Part shown: piece after piece, positions 35,561 through 45,011 of the stretch | How positions within the stretch are numbered: position 1 is the first letter of the stretch | How the letters are laid out: each line of letters starts with the position of its first letter | Assembly: GCF_025165795.1 (NCBI RefSeq) | Contig: NZ_JAJAGO010000010.1 | Coordinates: 62,001 to 126,000, forward strand | DNA: 64,000 nt | Source: Streptomyces gossypii | Lineage (GTDB): Bacteria > Actinomycetota > Actinomycetes > Streptomycetales > Streptomycetaceae | Reading direction: 5' to 3' | Program-made: the position numbers and the translations under genes | Notes under the pieces: model-generated | What the model was told of the DNA's origin: nothing | The model's input: only the letters and a program-made list of their open reading frames with translations | Databases searched by the model: none

Positions 35561-35905
35561 GTGTCCCCGCGCCGTAACCGTCCGCGCAGCGGCGGCCATC
35601 CCCCCGCAGGCAGTCCCGGTGACGAGGGCGGGGACGACGGCCGCCCGGGGTTGCGCTACGGCCTGGAGCGCACCGAGGACTGGCGCGGCGAGGAGTGGGT
35701 GGTGCGCATGGTCGGCGGCGCGGCCGGCAAGCGCTACCGCTGCCCGGGCTGCGACCAGGAGATTCCCTCGGGTGTGCCGCATGTGGTGGCGTGGGCGCGG
35801 GACGGCCAGGTGGACGACCGGCGGCACTGGCACAAATCCTGCTGGAACGCGAGAGACCGCCGCAGCGCACGCCTCCAACGCTCCCGCAACGCGCCCCGGC
35901 ACTGA
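35561..35905 (+). CDS. Small basic protein with Cys/His zinc-ribbon-like motif
   Basis: A 114-residue basic protein. A conserved-looking centre, LRYGLERTEDWRGEEWVVR, is followed by YRCPGCDQEIPSGVPHVVAW and RRHWHKSCW. CxxC plus spaced His and Cys could bind zinc. Streptomyces homologues are often labelled ATP/GTP-binding protein, but I see no Walker motif. GTG 35561 is preceded by GAGGTG. Function unknown. Confidence 0.7.
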   Translation: MSPRRNRPRSGGHPPAGSPGDEGGDDGRPGLRYGLERTEDWRGEEWVVRMVGGAAGKRYRCPGCDQEIPSGVPHVVAWARDGQVDDRRHWHKSCWNARDRRSARLQRSRNAPRH

Positions 35906-35921
35906 CCACCCCGCCACGGCC

Positions 35922-35962
35922 GCGGCCCCCGGCCCCCGGTGGTGGAGGGGGCCGGGGGCCGC
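35922..35962. terminator. Bidirectional terminator hairpin
   Basis: A perfect 16-bp G/C stem (35922-35937 with 35947-35962) and 9-base loop, between the convergent zinc-ribbon and ABC permease genes. Confidence 0.8.
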
Positions 35963-35979
35963 AGCGGGTGGAGGTGTGG

Positions 35980-37071
35980 TCAGACGTCGCGCTTGGTGAG
36001 CATGGCGTACGCGGCCATCAGTGCCCCCGCCGTGACCAGTGCCAGCAGGCCGAGCAGCGGCCACCCCGAGGCGTCCTGGTCGTCCTGCATCGGGATGAGG
36101 TAGAGCGAGGCCAGGCCGTTGAGCGGGGAGAACTCCAGCATCTTCTCGCGGAGGGTCTCCATGGCCTCGCCGACCATGAACAGCGCGATCACCAGCGGCA
36201 TCAGCACCACGCCCATCATGGTCGTGATGGCCCCGGCCGAGTGCCGCAGCAGCGCGCCGACGGCGAGCGAGAGCAGCCCCAGCAGCGCGACGTACAGTCC
36301 GGCGCCGACGGTCGCGCCCAGCCACTCGCCGTCCTGGACCACGAATTCGCCGGCCTTCACCGACTCCTCGTACGAGGTGTAGCCGTAGTCCAGCCTGTCG
36401 ACCGGGCCGGACAGCACGGAGTGGTGGATCAGCGCGGTGAGCGTGCAGGCGACCGTCGTCATGACGAAGGCCAGCAGGAAGAAGATCAGCGACTTGGCGA
36501 GGAGCACCCGGCCGCGCTGCGGGCAGGCGGTGAGGGTGGTGCGGATCATGCCGGTGCCGTACTCGGAGGTGACCACGAGCACGCCGAGGGTGATGATGCA
36601 GATCTGCCCCAGCATCAGGCCGAACAGTCCGCTGGAGAGCATCGGCATGCTGATGTTGTCCTCGCCCGCGCGGCCCACCGCGCTGAGCCCGCCGATTCCG
36701 ACGACCAGGACGAACATGATGCTTAGCGTCCACATCGTGGAACGCACGGAGCGGATCTTGGTCCACTCGGAGGCGATGGCGTGCCCCAGGTGTGTCCTGG
36801 TGATGGGGATCGGGGAGGAGTAGCCGCCGCCGTACGCACCAGCGGGCGCGCCGCCCGGAGGCGGATACTGCGCCGCGTGATCGGCGCCCGGGGGCTGGGT
36901 CGGGGGCTGGGCCGGAGGTTGTGCCGGGGGCTGGGCCGGTGCCTGCTGCGGCGGCTTGGTGTAGGAGAGCGGCTGCGCCGTCTGGGTCGCGGCCTGTGCC
37001 GTGGACGGGGCCTCCGCGGCCGGGCCGCCGCCCGGCGGCTGTGCCTGCGGCTGCTGGTGCGGCGTCGTCAT
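35980..37071 (-). CDS. ABC-2 permease with Pro/Gln-rich N-terminal extension
   Basis: A 363-residue permease. Residues 1-105 are a low-complexity cytoplasmic extension (QAPAQPPAQPPAQPPTQPPG). The membrane part starts ASEWTKIRSVRSTMWTLSIM and has six helices, including a conserved TSEYGTGMIRTTL. ATG 37071 overlaps the ATPase stop by 4 bases (ATGA). It is a paralogue of the permease at 38491-39270, which lacks the extension. Substrate unknown. Confidence 0.9.
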   Translation of the reverse strand: MTTPHQQPQAQPPGGGPAAEAPSTAQAATQTAQPLSYTKPPQQAPAQPPAQPPAQPPTQPPGADHAAQYPPPGGAPAGAYGGGYSSPIPITRTHLGHAIASEWTKIRSVRSTMWTLSIMFVLVVGIGGLSAVGRAGEDNISMPMLSSGLFGLMLGQICIITLGVLVVTSEYGTGMIRTTLTACPQRGRVLLAKSLIFFLLAFVMTTVACTLTALIHHSVLSGPVDRLDYGYTSYEESVKAGEFVVQDGEWLGATVGAGLYVALLGLLSLAVGALLRHSAGAITTMMGVVLMPLVIALFMVGEAMETLREKMLEFSPLNGLASLYLIPMQDDQDASGWPLLGLLALVTAGALMAAYAMLTKRDV

Positions 37072-38219
37072 CGGTGGTCCTCGGGGGTGGGAGCGGCGGT
37101 GGTGGTGGGAGCGGCGGCTTGTGCCGGGGGCGCCTGCCAGCCCTGCGGCGGCGCGTACTGCTGCGGCTGCGGCTGGCCCTGCGGCTGAGGCTGCTGGGGC
37201 GGATAGCCCGCCCCGCCGGGCGCCCCGTACGGCGGTGCCCCGCCCGGTGCTCCGTACCCGGCGGGCGGGCCCGCGGGCGTCTGCAGTCCCGTGCGCTGGT
37301 CGGCCGTCGAGCGGTAGTCCACCGCGCCCTGCGTCATGCGCATGTACGCCTCCTCCAGCGACGCCTGGTGCGGCGACAGCTCCCACAGCCGTACGTCCGC
37401 CCCGTGCGCCAGATCGCTGATCTGCGGCAGCGGGACGCCTGTGACGCGCAGGGCGCCGTCCTCCTCCGGCTGCACCTGGCCGCCCGCCGCCGCCAGGGCC
37501 GCGCCGAGTTTCTCGCGCTGTTCCGGCTCGCCGTCAGGGGTGCGGACCCGGGCGAAGCCCACGGAGTTCTGGGCGATGAAGTTGTCCACCGAGGTGTCGG
37601 CCATCATCTGGCCGCGCCCGATCACGATGAGGTGGTCGGCGGTCTGGGCCATCTCGCTCATCAGGTGGCTGGAGACGAAGACCGTGCGGCCCTCGCTCGC
37701 CAGTCGTTTCATCAGATTGCGGACCCACAGGATGCCCTCCGGGTCGAGCCCGTTGACCGGCTCGTCGAAGAGCAGCACCTGCGGGTCGCCGAGCAGCGCC
37801 GCGGCGATCCCGAGCCGCTGGCCCATGCCGAGCGAGAAGCCCTTGGAACGCTTGCTGCCCACTTCCTGGAGGCCCACGACGCCCAGCACCTCGTCCACCC
37901 GGCGGGCCGGGATGCCGGAGAGCTGCGCCAGCGAGAGGAGGTGGTTGCGCGCGTTGCGCCCGCTGTGCACCGCCTTGGCGTCCAGCAGCGCGCCGACCTG
38001 GCGCGGTGCGTTGGGCAGATTGCGGAAGTTGTAGCCGCCTACGGTCACCTGGCCCGAGGTGGGTTCGTCGAGGCCCAGGATCATCCGCATGGTGGTGGAC
38101 TTACCGGACCCGTTCGGTCCCAGAAAACCAGTGACGGCACCGGGCCGTACCTGGAAAGACAGGTTGTAGACGGCAGTCTTGGCGCCGTAGCGCTTCGTCA
38201 GGCCGTACGCCTCGATCAT
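37068..38219 (-). CDS. ABC transporter ATPase with Pro/Gln-rich C-terminal tail
   Basis: A 383-residue ATPase: Walker A GPNGSGKST, signature region FSLGMGQRLGIAAAL, Walker B VLLFDEPVNGLDPEG, and switch His in VSSHLMSEM. After the domain (about 1-305) comes a Gly/Pro/Gln/Tyr-rich tail of about 75 residues. ATG 38219. It forms a transporter with the next permease and is paralogous to the ATPase at 39272-40243. Confidence 0.92.
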   Translation of the reverse strand: MIEAYGLTKRYGAKTAVYNLSFQVRPGAVTGFLGPNGSGKSTTMRMILGLDEPTSGQVTVGGYNFRNLPNAPRQVGALLDAKAVHSGRNARNHLLSLAQLSGIPARRVDEVLGVVGLQEVGSKRSKGFSLGMGQRLGIAAALLGDPQVLLFDEPVNGLDPEGILWVRNLMKRLASEGRTVFVSSHLMSEMAQTADHLIVIGRGQMMADTSVDNFIAQNSVGFARVRTPDGEPEQREKLGAALAAAGGQVQPEEDGALRVTGVPLPQISDLAHGADVRLWELSPHQASLEEAYMRMTQGAVDYRSTADQRTGLQTPAGPPAGYGAPGGAPPYGAPGGAGYPPQQPQPQGQPQPQQYAPPQGWQAPPAQAAAPTTTAAPTPEDHR

Positions 38220-38490
38220 GCAGATTGCCCCTGAACGCAGAACGGGGCTCATCGTCGCCCCCCGACACGGGCTAGGAGGCTACAACCCCGGTTTTGGTTC
38301 CAGGACAGCGGCATCCGGTATTCCGCTTACGGCCTCCCCGGCGGCAGGGGGTGGATCAGTGAGCGGCGTCATGGGGCTTCCAATCCAAGGCGGAGGAGGG
38401 AGGCGACGCAGGGCGTCGGAGGCCCACTCCCTGTCGCGGGGGAGGCCGTTAAGGTTGAGGAGGATCCCCGGAGCCCGCCCATCCAGGTTC

Positions 38491-39270
38491 TCAGGCGTCG
38501 CGTTTCTTCAGGACGAGGTACCCGGCGATCAGCGCCGCGATCACCCACCCGACCATGATCAGCAGCCCGCCCCAGGGCCCGTACGGGCGGTCGCCGCCCT
38601 CCATGCCGCCCTCGACCACCGACATGATCATCGAGCCAGCCTGGTCCGGCAGATAGTGCCCGACGTTCCGGGTCGCCGACACGCTGCCGAGGATGTTGGA
38701 GATCAGGAAGAAGAACGGCATCAGGATGCCGAACGCCAGCAGCGGACTGCGCAGGACGAAGCTGACGCCCATCGCGAAGAGCGTGATGAGCGTCATGTAG
38801 AGCCCGCCGCCGATCACCGCCCGCGTGACCCCCGGCTCACCGAGCGAGGTGCCGAGGTCGCCGAGGAGCGCCTGCCCGACGAAGAAGGTGATGAAGCTGG
38901 TGAGCATCCCGACGACCAGCACGAGCGCGGTGGCCACCAGGAGCTTGCACGCCATGAAGGTGCCGCGCTGCGGGACGGCGCTCAGCGAGCTGCGGATCAT
39001 GCCGGTGCTGTACTCGTTGGCAACCACGAGGACCCCGAAGGCGATCATCGCCAGCTGCCCCAGCGTCATCCCGGCGAAGCTGATGAAGGTCGGGTCGAAG
39101 GTCGCCTTCTCCTCGGCGGAGAAGTCGTCGTACCCCGAGTTCGTGAAGGCGCAGATCAGGGCCGACAGACCCACCGTGACGATGAAGGCGGCGAACAGCG
39201 TCCACAGCGTCGACCGGACGGACCGCACCTTGGTCCACTCCGACTGGAGCACCCGCGTGGTGTGTGCCAT
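38491..39270 (-). CDS. ABC-2 permease, second transporter
   Basis: A 259-residue permease with six helices. The opening QSEWTKVRSVRSTLWTLFAA and VVANEYSTGMIRSSLSAVPQ match its paralogue at 35980-37071. ATG 39270 is one base after the ATPase stop, so the two are coupled. A 271-base gap follows before the next transporter. Substrate unknown. Confidence 0.9.
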   Translation of the reverse strand: MAHTTRVLQSEWTKVRSVRSTLWTLFAAFIVTVGLSALICAFTNSGYDDFSAEEKATFDPTFISFAGMTLGQLAMIAFGVLVVANEYSTGMIRSSLSAVPQRGTFMACKLLVATALVLVVGMLTSFITFFVGQALLGDLGTSLGEPGVTRAVIGGGLYMTLITLFAMGVSFVLRSPLLAFGILMPFFFLISNILGSVSATRNVGHYLPDQAGSMIMSVVEGGMEGGDRPYGPWGGLLIMVGWVIAALIAGYLVLKKRDA

Positions 39271-39271
39271 C

Positions 39272-40243
39272 TCAGCGACCCTCCTGCCAGCCCTGGCCCC
39301 AGCCCTGGCCGCCCCGGCGGGCCTCGGGCCCCTCCGCCGTCGTGTGCGCGTGGTACTCCACCGAGCCCGCCGTGAGCTGCATGAACGCTTCCTCCAGCGA
39401 CGCCTGCTGCGGAGACAGCTCATGCAGCACGATCCGGTGCTCCGCCGCCAGTTCGCCGAGCCGCGCCGCCGCGACGTTCTCGACCTCCAGCGAACCGTCC
39501 GACACGGCGACCGCCGGGATACCGGCAGTGTGCAGTACGTTCCGCAGCCGCTCCGGCTCCGGCGTACGCAGCCGTACGTACGTCCGTGAGTTCTCGTGGA
39601 TGAACGCGGCCATCGAGGTGTCGGCCATCAGCTTTCCCTGCCCGATGACCACGAGGTGCTCCGCCGTCAGCGACATCTCGCTCATCAGGTGGCTGGAGAC
39701 GAAGACCGTGCGCCCCTCGGCCGCCAACTGCTGCATCAGCGTCCGCACCCAGTGGATGCCCTCCGGGTCGAGCCCGTTGACCGGCTCGTCGAACATCACG
39801 ATCCGGGGGTCGCCGAGCAGCGCCTGAGCGATGCCCAAGCGCTGGCCCATGCCGAGGGAGAAGCCCTTCGGACGCTTCTTCGCGACCGCCGTGAGGCCCA
39901 CCATGTCGAGCACCTCGGGGACCCGGCGCTCCGGGATGCCGTTGCTCTGGGCCAGGCAGAGAAGATGGTTGTAGGCGCTGCGGCCGCCGTGCACCGACTT
40001 CGCCTCCAGCAGCGCGCCGATGTAGTTCAGCGGATCACGGAGCTGGTCGTAGTGGCGGCCGTCGATCCGGATGTCCCCGGCCGTCGGGCGGTCAAGGCCG
40101 AGCAACAACCGCATGGTGGTGGACTTCCCCGCCCCGTTCGGCCCGAGGAATCCGGTCACCACCCCCGGCCGGACCGAGAAGGTGAGGTGGTCCACGGCGA
40201 CCTTTTCGCCGTACCGCTTCGTGAGCCCTTCTAGCTCGATCAT
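39272..40243 (-). CDS. ABC transporter ATPase, second transporter
   Basis: A 323-residue ATPase: MIELEGLTKRYGEKVAVDHL, Walker A GPNGAGKST, signature FSLGMGQRLGIAQAL, Walker B IVMFDEPVNGLDPEG and SSHLMSEMSL. The C-terminal region (about 220-300) resembles the regulatory domain of DrrA/BcrA ATPases. ATG 40243 was chosen; the frame upstream is non-coding-like. It is probably the parent or sister of the ATPase at 37068-38219 by duplication. Confidence 0.92.
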   Translation of the reverse strand: MIELEGLTKRYGEKVAVDHLTFSVRPGVVTGFLGPNGAGKSTTMRLLLGLDRPTAGDIRIDGRHYDQLRDPLNYIGALLEAKSVHGGRSAYNHLLCLAQSNGIPERRVPEVLDMVGLTAVAKKRPKGFSLGMGQRLGIAQALLGDPRIVMFDEPVNGLDPEGIHWVRTLMQQLAAEGRTVFVSSHLMSEMSLTAEHLVVIGQGKLMADTSMAAFIHENSRTYVRLRTPEPERLRNVLHTAGIPAVAVSDGSLEVENVAAARLGELAAEHRIVLHELSPQQASLEEAFMQLTAGSVEYHAHTTAEGPEARRGGQGWGQGWQEGR

Positions 40244-40283
40244 GCACTCGACGCTAAAGGCACCGGGGGGGTTCGTCCACAGA

Positions 40284-40319
40284 TGTGCCCCCGCACGGGT
40301 AGACCCGAACGGGGGCACA
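40284..40319 (-). terminator. Terminator after filP
   Basis: TGTGCCCCCG (40284-40293) pairs with CGGGGGCACA (40310-40319) across a 16-base loop, between the filP stop and the ATPase start on the same strand. Confidence 0.65.
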
Positions 40320-40362
40320 GCGGCCGCGGCTGAGGCGACGCGAGGGGTGGAGCCGTACGGCC

Positions 40363-41316
40363 TCAGCGGGACTGCTGGGCCGGGACGCCGCGCGTACGCG
40401 ACTCGTCCTCGACGGCGTCCTCGTCGGCCGGCGAACCGGCGGCGGCGACCGCCGCACCCGTGAGGGTGGCCAGCATCTCGCGGACGTTCGTCAGCTGGGC
40501 GTTGATGCTGTCGCGACGGTTCGTCAGCGCCGCCAGCTCGCGCTCGGACTCGCTGCGCACGCGGTCCGCCTTCGCGTTGGCGTCCGCCACGATGTCCTCC
40601 GCCTGACGCTGCGCGGTCTCCACCGTCTGACGGGCTCGGCGCTCCGCGTCCGTCCGCAGCTTCTCGGCCTCCAGGCGCAGCTGCTCCGCCCGGTGCTCGA
40701 TCTCCGCGAGCCGCTTCTCGGCCTTCGCCTGCCGCGAGGCGAGGTCGCGCTCGGACTGCTCCCGGCGCTTGGCGAGGTTGGTCTCGAAGTCGGCGGCGGC
40801 CTGGGCGGCCTTGGCGCGGGTGTCCTCGAAGAGGGAGTCGGCCTCCTCGCGCTTGGACTGCGCGTCCTTCTCGGCCTCGTCGCGAAGCGTCGCCGCCTCG
40901 TTCTTCGCCTTCTCGACGACACGGGCGCCGTCGTCCTCGGCCTTGGCCTTGCGCTCGGCGGAGAACGCCTCCGCGTCGTTGCGGACCTGCTGTGCGGCAG
41001 CCTCGGCCAGCTCGCGGTGCTGCTCGGCGGCGCGGCGCGCCTCCTCACGCAGGTCCTTCGCCTCCTCCTCGGCGAGGCGGAGGATCTTCTCGACCCGGGC
41101 ACCCAGACCGGCGTACGAAGGCTCGGAGTCGGTGACCTGAGCCTGGGCGTTCTGCGTTTCGAGGTGCAGCTCCTCGATGCGCTTTTCCAGAGAGGTGATT
41201 CGGGCCAGTGCGCTGTCACGGTCGGAGACGAGCTTGGTGATGCGGTCGTCCACCTGCCCGCGCTCGTAGCCACGCCGCACGAGCTCGAAGCCGAAGGGGG
41301 AGGAAGTGTCGCTCAT
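40363..41316 (-). CDS. filP: FilP, intermediate-filament-like coiled-coil cytoskeletal protein
   Basis: A 317-residue coiled-coil protein. A short DivIVA-like head (FELVRRGYERGQVDDRI) is followed by a long Ala/Glu/Arg/Lys coiled coil (about 30-280) and a disordered tail. In S. coelicolor FilP forms filaments behind hyphal tips, gives mechanical strength and works with DivIVA and Scy; length and order next to scy match. ATG 41316. A hairpin separates it from the ABC genes downstream. No catalytic function expected. Confidence 0.95.
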   Translation of the reverse strand: MSDTSSPFGFELVRRGYERGQVDDRITKLVSDRDSALARITSLEKRIEELHLETQNAQAQVTDSEPSYAGLGARVEKILRLAEEEAKDLREEARRAAEQHRELAEAAAQQVRNDAEAFSAERKAKAEDDGARVVEKAKNEAATLRDEAEKDAQSKREEADSLFEDTRAKAAQAAADFETNLAKRREQSERDLASRQAKAEKRLAEIEHRAEQLRLEAEKLRTDAERRARQTVETAQRQAEDIVADANAKADRVRSESERELAALTNRRDSINAQLTNVREMLATLTGAAVAAAGSPADEDAVEDESRTRGVPAQQSR

Positions 41317-41483
41317 GGAGTTCCTGTCGAGTCAGACGGGTTATCAGACGGGGAGAGAGTGATACGGGGAATCCTAGGGGGACAAACGGCGTGTCATCGA
41401 GCTAATGCCCGTTTGGTAGGGAGAATGTGCCCTCGTTCGAGTGGCCGGTGTCTGGGGTGGTGTCTGGGTCCGATGTCTGGGGT

Positions 41484-44400
41484 CTAGCGATCGGAGCGCT
41501 TGCTACCCGTTCGTGTCGTGCCTACACCAACACCTGCCTTGACACCACCATTTGCCCCGGAAACGGCACCACTCTTCTTGCTGCCGCCCGAGCCACCGCC
41601 ACCGGAGCCTGCCCCGGAGCCCGGCGTCTCGAACGACTCCAGTGCCTCCAATACCTCTTGGACACGGGAGATTTCACCGTTGATGTCCTGCTGGCGCCGC
41701 TCCAGGACATCGAGTTCGCGCCGGCCTTCGTCGATCATCTGCCGCGCCTCCGCCTCGGCCTCCTCGCGCAACTGCTTCGCCTCGCGCAGCACGGTGGCCT
41801 TCTTCTGCTCCGCCTCCTTGAGCAGACCCTCGGCCTTCTTCACCGCAGCGATACGCACCTTGCTCGCCTCGGCACCGGCATCCGCGACCAGCTTGGCGGC
41901 CTGCTCCTGGGCCTCGGCCAACTGCTCCTCCGCCGCCTTGACCAGCTTGTCGCAGCGCTCGCCCGCGGACCGCATCGCCTCGGACGACTCCCGCCGCGCC
42001 CGCTCGTGCAGTTGCTCGACCTCGCCCTCGATACGCGCCCGCAGCTCCTCGGCGCGGTCCCGTACGGCAACCGCGTCGTTCCGTGCCTCGTTCAGCATGG
42101 TGTCGGAGTCGCCACGCGCCTGCTCCACGACATCGCGGGCCTCCGTACGGGCGTCCGCCACCAGCCGGTCGGACTCCTTCCGCGCGGCACCCACCATGCT
42201 GTCCGACTGCTTCTCCGCGGCGGCGGCGCTGCGCCGGGCCTCCTCCTCCGCCTTCGCCAGCAGCTGATCGGCCTGCTCGGCCGCCTCGCCCCGCTTCCGC
42301 GCCGCGTCATCGCGGGCTTCGTCCCGCATCCGCTCGGCCTCCGCGCGGGCCTGCTCGGACTCCTCGAGCGCCTCCGAGACCGCACGCTCCGCCATCGCCT
42401 TGGCGGCGTCCGTCTCCTCCCGCGCCTCCCGGCGCAGCTTCGCCGCGTCCTCCTCGGCGGCGGCACGCAGCGCCGCGACATCCAGCTCCGCCTGCTCGTG
42501 CAGCCCGGCCACCGACTCCCGGATCTGCCGCGCGGACTCCTCGCCCGCGGACACCAGACCGGCCGCCCGCCGCTCGGCCTCCTCGACCAGCGTGGCAGCC
42601 GCCGCCTGCGCCTCCTCGGTGCGCTGCCGCGCCGAGGCGAGCAGCTCCTCGCCCTGCTCGCGGGCCGCGGTGCGCTCGCGGTGCGCCTCCTCGCGGGCGT
42701 CCGCGAGCAGCTCCTCCGCCTCCCGGCGGCGGCGCGCGGCCTCCTCCTGGGCGGCGGAGAGGGCCTCGGCCGCCTCCGCGTTCGTACGCTCCGCCGCCGC
42801 GTCCGCCTCGGCCCGCACCCGGTCGGCCGTCTCCTGGGCCTCGGTGCGCAGCTGCTCGGCCTCCGAGGCGGCCTCGGTGCGCAGCTGCACGGCCACCGAC
42901 TCGCCCTCGGCGCGGGACTGCGCGGCATCCGCCGCGGCTTCCGTGCGCAGCCGCTCCGCTTCCTCCTCCGCCTGCTCCTGGGCGACGCGACGGCGCTCGG
43001 CGGCCTCCGCGCGCAGCCGCTCCGCCTCGCTCCGTGAATCCTCCCGCAGCCGCTCCGCCTCGGACCGCGCGTCCTGGAGCGCCTGCTCGGCCTCGGCGAC
43101 CTTCTGCTCGGCCTCCGTGCGCAGCCGCTCCAGCTCCTGGGCGGCCTCCGCCTTGCGGTCGGCGGCGGCCTGGTCGGCGTCCTCCCGGACCCGCTGCCCC
43201 GCCGCGTCCGCCTCGGCGCGGGTGCGCCCGGCCTGCTCCTCGGCGCCGGCGCGCACTTCCTCGGCTTCGGCGCGCGCCGACTCCAGCGCCTCCTCTGCCT
43301 GTTCGCGCAGCGCGGTCGCCCGCTCGGCCGCCTCGGTACGGACCCGCTCGCTCTCCGCCGTGGCGTCCCCGCGGACCTCCTCCGCGTCCGCCCTGGCCTT
43401 GGCCAGCAGCTCCTCGGCGCTGCTCGCGGCCTCCTCGATCTGCTGCACCGCCTCACGGCGTGCCTCGCCGCGGATCCGCTCGCCCTCCTCCGCGGCCTCG
43501 GCGCCCAGTTGCTCGGCCTCGCCGCGCAGCCGCCGCGCCTCCTCCTGGAGGGCGACCGTCTTTGCGCGGTACTCCTTCGTGTCGTCCTTGGCGGCGCCCT
43601 TGAGCTCCTCGGCCGTGTCGTGCGCCTCGGCACGCAGCCGGTCGGCCTCCTCCTCGGCCTCCCGGCGCAGGCGCTCCGCCTCCTCGGAGGCCGCCTTGGT
43701 GGTGGCCTTCGCCTCCTCGGACGCCTTGTTGAGCACCTCCTCTGCGGTGCGGGCGGCCTCGGCCAGCTGGTTCGCCGACTCCTCGGCCGTACGGGTGCGG
43801 GCGTCCTCCCTGGCCTCCGCGATCAGCCGGTCGGCCTCCGTACGGGCGTCCGCGCGCAGCTGCTCGGCCTCCGCCTTGAGCGACTCCGACTCCTTGGTGG
43901 CCGCGCCGACCATCCGGGCGACCTCGGCCTTTGCCGTGCGGACCCGCTGCTCGTTGACCGACTCGGAGTCAGCCAGCCGCTTGGCCGCCTCCTCCTGGGC
44001 CTCCTCGAGCGCCTTGGCGGCCTCGGTGCGCGCCTCCCGAAGGGACGACTCGGCCTCCTGGATCCGCTCCTCGGCGCGGCGCATCAGCTCGGCGGCCTCG
44101 CGCCGGCTGGCCTCCGTCTCGGTGCTGGTGCTGGCGCGCAGCTGCTCGGCCTGGTCAGTGGCCTCCTGGGCCTGCGCCGAGGCGGCGCCCAGCAGCCGCT
44201 CGGCGTCCGTACGGGCCCGGCGCAGGATGGCCTCAGCCTCTGAGCGGGCGCTTTCCGCCTCGCTGCTCAGCCGGTGCCGCGACTCCTCGGTGAGCCGCTG
44301 GGCCTCGGCGCGCGCGGTGGCCAGCGAGCGCTCCGTCTCGGCCCTGGTCTCCTCCATCAGACGGCGGGCCTGCTGCTCCGTGCGGGTGCGCAGCTGCTCG

Positions 44401-44837
44401 GCCCAGGCGACGTTCTCGTTGACGTGCGACTCGACGGTGGCGCGGCGCTCCGACAGCTCCTGGTCCAGCTGCTGTCTGCGGCGCACGGCCTCCGAGTGCA
44501 GCTCGGACTCCAGCCGGGACTGCGCCTCTCCCTGCTCCTGCATCAGCCGCTGCGTCTGGGCGCGGACATCGCGCAGTTCCCGCTCGGCGTCGGCGCGCAG
44601 CTGGTCGGCCTGGATCTGGGCGTTGTGAAGCAGCTGTTCGGCCTGGTGCGAGAGATTCTCGTAACCGGCGGGGCGCGTGGCGAGGGCGCGGCGCGCCTCG
44701 TGCAGTTTGGCGCGCAGCACTTCGACCTGGTAGCCGAGGTCGTCGGCGTGTTCGACGGCCTTCTCGCGCTCTTTCTTGAGCCGCTCCATCTCGGCCTCGA
44801 ACTGCGAGAGGTGGTCGTCAGCCTCGTAGCCCGGCAC
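41484..44837 (-). CDS. scy: Scy, giant coiled-coil polarity scaffold
   Basis: A 1117-residue protein almost wholly coiled coil. The N-terminus (DDHLSQFEAEMERLKKEREK, then VEVLRAKLHEARRALATRP) is the Scy/FilP-type head. Residues about 65-1040 are an Ala/Glu/Arg-rich repeat of Glu-Ala-Glu-x-Leu-Arg units. The last 60 residues are Gly/Ser-rich and disordered. Scy organises the tip-organising centre with DivIVA and FilP and marks new hyphal tips. From memory the S. coelicolor protein is about 1,300 residues, so this one is shorter, consistent with repeat-number variation. GTG 44837 gives the family start; the ribosome site is weak. Confidence 0.95.
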   Translation of the reverse strand: MPGYEADDHLSQFEAEMERLKKEREKAVEHADDLGYQVEVLRAKLHEARRALATRPAGYENLSHQAEQLLHNAQIQADQLRADAERELRDVRAQTQRLMQEQGEAQSRLESELHSEAVRRRQQLDQELSERRATVESHVNENVAWAEQLRTRTEQQARRLMEETRAETERSLATARAEAQRLTEESRHRLSSEAESARSEAEAILRRARTDAERLLGAASAQAQEATDQAEQLRASTSTETEASRREAAELMRRAEERIQEAESSLREARTEAAKALEEAQEEAAKRLADSESVNEQRVRTAKAEVARMVGAATKESESLKAEAEQLRADARTEADRLIAEAREDARTRTAEESANQLAEAARTAEEVLNKASEEAKATTKAASEEAERLRREAEEEADRLRAEAHDTAEELKGAAKDDTKEYRAKTVALQEEARRLRGEAEQLGAEAAEEGERIRGEARREAVQQIEEAASSAEELLAKARADAEEVRGDATAESERVRTEAAERATALREQAEEALESARAEAEEVRAGAEEQAGRTRAEADAAGQRVREDADQAAADRKAEAAQELERLRTEAEQKVAEAEQALQDARSEAERLREDSRSEAERLRAEAAERRRVAQEQAEEEAERLRTEAAADAAQSRAEGESVAVQLRTEAASEAEQLRTEAQETADRVRAEADAAAERTNAEAAEALSAAQEEAARRRREAEELLADAREEAHRERTAAREQGEELLASARQRTEEAQAAAATLVEEAERRAAGLVSAGEESARQIRESVAGLHEQAELDVAALRAAAEEDAAKLRREAREETDAAKAMAERAVSEALEESEQARAEAERMRDEARDDAARKRGEAAEQADQLLAKAEEEARRSAAAAEKQSDSMVGAARKESDRLVADARTEARDVVEQARGDSDTMLNEARNDAVAVRDRAEELRARIEGEVEQLHERARRESSEAMRSAGERCDKLVKAAEEQLAEAQEQAAKLVADAGAEASKVRIAAVKKAEGLLKEAEQKKATVLREAKQLREEAEAEARQMIDEGRRELDVLERRQQDINGEISRVQEVLEALESFETPGSGAGSGGGGSGGSKKSGAVSGANGGVKAGVGVGTTRTGSKRSDR

Positions 44838-45011
44838 TGCGCGGTCCCATCCGTCCCCTGGTCGTTTTGAAGTGAACTGGCCATTCCCGATGCCGTGCAG
44901 GGGAAATGGTGTCAGATCATCGGCGGAACGTGGACCGAGCGCAGCCCGGAACCCTCCACGGGTCCTGGAGAGCCCGCCCCGCAGCCACTCTACCGGCCAG
45001 GGAAGCGGACG

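Noticed and set aside
35561..35905. ATP/GTP-binding protein, a label often given to homologues
   Set aside because: No Walker A, Walker B or NKxD motif is visible; the only motif is a Cys/His cluster.
42083..44628. Very long Ser/Arg/Pro-rich frames opposite scy
   Set aside because: They are produced by the repetitive Glu-Ala codons of scy read on the other strand; composition is not protein-like.
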